DNA from: Bacteroidota bacterium | GTDB lineage: Bacteria; Bacteroidota; Bacteroidia; Chitinophagales; Chitinophagaceae | Length of the DNA: 64,000 bases | Direction of reading: 5' to 3' | NCBI GenBank assembly: GCA_023386555.1 | Contig: JAEWJK010000003.1 | Coordinates: forward strand, 1-64,000 | Part shown: positions 63,065-64,000 of the stretch, piece by piece | Layout: every line of letters begins with the position of its first letter | How positions within the stretch are numbered: position 1 is the stretch's first letter | Made by a program: the position numbers and the translations under genes | Notes under the pieces: generated by a model | The model's database searches: none | The model's input: the letters and a program-made list of their open reading frames with translations, nothing else | What the model was told of the DNA's origin: nothing

Positions 63065-63835
63065 ATGTGGCTATACCAAATGCAGCCAAATATTTTCCTC
63101 ACCCGGTTTGATGGTGTGACATGGTTGTTTATGAAAACGGGCATTCATCAATGGTTGCTCAATAATAAACAAGGCTGGTTGGTTTTTGACACACTTTTCT
63201 ATTCAATACCGCTGATATACTTTCTGAGTCATAATGTATTTAGAACAGGATCGAAATTGGTTGCAGTGCTTATGCTTTTGATCAATTGGATGTACGTGCA
63301 GTGTTATACATTGTATCCCACCAATTCAATAGAAGCACATATAGCCTGGTTATTATTTCCGATAGCATTTCTTACTACCAATGCAAAAACATTCAGGTTA
63401 CTAATGGAAGGCTTACGGTATTTTTGTCTGTTCTTTTTTGTTTCGGCAGGAATATGGAAAATTGTTACCGGTTCAATCTTTAACACTGAACAGATGACCG
63501 GCATCTTACTTTACCAGCATGCTGATCTTTTATTAACCTCAACTGGCTATTGGCAAACAAATTTCATTCAGTGGTTGATCAATCACCATATGATCGGATT
63601 TATCTTATACCTGGCAGCTACAGTCTTGGAGTTGGTTTTTATAATCGGATTCTTTACAAAGAAGTATGATCAACTATTGATCGCCGGAGCTATACTGTTC
63701 CTGATATTCGATCAACTCATCATGAGAATTCCATATTATGAAATACTACCTTTCTTAATAACATTTAGGATGGCTGTTATGCATCGAGACCTTCGTTCTT
63801 ACGTTGTTCCGCCACAAACTCATAACCAAAACTGA
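63065..63835 (+). CDS. Polytopic membrane protein (HTTM/DoxX-like)
   Basis: 256 residues from ATG 63065 with about six membrane helices (WLLFPIAFLTTNAK, YFCLFFFVSAGIWKIV, FILYLAATVLELVFIIGFF, LIAGAILFLIFDQLIM). The topology and FFFVSAGIWKI pattern are reminiscent of HTTM/DoxX-like proteins, but no catalytic motif is seen. The frame is open upstream to at least 62975 and encodes another membrane helix (IVLYFTLIFYLLAAYKW), so the true start may be an uncommon codon near the preceding stop. Its 3' end overlaps the convergent MGMT-like gene by 59 bases. Confidence 0.65.
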   Translation: MWLYQMQPNIFLTRFDGVTWLFMKTGIHQWLLNNKQGWLVFDTLFYSIPLIYFLSHNVFRTGSKLVAVLMLLINWMYVQCYTLYPTNSIEAHIAWLLFPIAFLTTNAKTFRLLMEGLRYFCLFFFVSAGIWKIVTGSIFNTEQMTGILLYQHADLLLTSTGYWQTNFIQWLINHHMIGFILYLAATVLELVFIIGFFTKKYDQLLIAGAILFLIFDQLIMRIPYYEILPFLITFRMAVMHRDLRSYVVPPQTHNQN

Positions 63836-64000
63836 GTTTTTTTGCAAGTGGAGCTTTCTTATCTATCATTCTCCAGAAGGGTGTGATCTTCTTCAGTGGT
63901 GTTCCGTTTTGATAATGTTCGTAAGCCAGTTCAGATACAATACGAAGAAAAATTCCTGATGTAATAGGACAAGTGTACGCTGCATTAAATTCTGCTGCAA
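63777..64000 (-). CDS. MGMT-like (alkylguanine transferase-related) protein, N-terminus cut off by window edge
   Basis: 74 codons to the stop at 63777-63779; the N-terminal part lies beyond the window. YTCPITSGIFLRIVSELAYE and ITPFWRMIDKK recall small Bacteroidota MGMT-like proteins with CPITTGIF and ITPYWR motifs. Whether the active Cys is kept cannot be seen. The 59-base overlap with the plus-strand membrane-protein gene is unusual, so one of the two ends may be mis-called. Confidence 0.5.
   Translation of the reverse strand, partial: AAEFNAAYTCPITSGIFLRIVSELAYEHYQNGTPLKKITPFWRMIDKKAPLAKKLSFGYEFVAEQRKNEGLDA

Overview
The window looks like a chromosomal segment of a Bacteroidota bacterium, most likely family Chitinophagaceae (family level is inference). 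Three things point there. Secreted proteins end in type IX secretion (T9SS) signals. Many genes carry the Bacteroidota -7 promoter box TAnnTTTG. Housekeeping proteins such as ClpC, PurM, RibF, PntA/PntB and the DUF151/UVR nuclease have Bacteroidota-type sequences. The DNA is AT-rich, genes are dense and change strand often, and spacers are short and full of small repeats. No rRNA, CRISPR array or intact transposon was seen.

Layout. 1-5.5 kb: C-terminally truncated giant secreted beta-helix protein (minus). 5.6-13 kb: clpC, a STAS-like protein, ribonuclease Z, a secreted esterase, dapA, accA. 13.0-16.3 kb: a decayed island beside tRNA-Asp, with an integrase tail, a HipA tail, an N-terminal fragment of an unknown protein, rloB broken by one amber codon, and an intact rloA ATPase behind twin palindromic operators. 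16.6-21.5 kb: a frameshifted small gene, an L,D-transpeptidase-like protein, an oxidoreductase, a polyprenyl-phosphate sugar transferase, infC. 21.7-28.2 kb: thrS, a secreted protein, an acidic protein, a candidate small RNA, a TPR protein, etfB and etfA. 28.3-41.8 kb: a second beta-helix T9SS protein, DUF151 nuclease, ispE, dnaG, oxidoreductase, YdeI-like protein, M48 protease, plsY, prmA, pnp, rpsO. 42-49.4 kb: rluF-like gene, two glycosyltransferases, ftsE, purM, ribF, holA. 49.5-58.7 kb: EEP-family membrane protein, response regulator, TPR sensor-like protein, pntB-pntA2-pntA1, methyltransferase, folA, four-helix-bundle (IVP) gene, thyA. 58.8-64 kb: small hypothetical gene, tRNA-Leu, LuxE-like acyl-protein synthetase, lipoprotein, M42 aminopeptidase, two membrane proteins and a truncated MGMT-like gene.

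Most genes are housekeeping: translation (infC, thrS, rpsO, prmA, rluF), RNA decay (pnp, rnz), replication (dnaG, holA), nucleotide and cofactor supply (purM, folA, thyA, ribF), lipid and isoprenoid synthesis (accA, plsY, ispE), energy (etfAB, pntAB). The unusual content is in repeats and islands. A ~50-bp dispersed element with core GTTGCGTCGCA or GTTGTGTCAC occurs at about ten intergenic sites. Seven-base tandem arrays occur in spacers and also inside three conserved genes (glycosyltransferase, purM, ribF), where they are translated in frame. One such array forms inverted repeats on both sides of the IVP gene between thyA and folA. The other leads are the decayed RloAB island and an unassigned small RNA near 25.6 kb.
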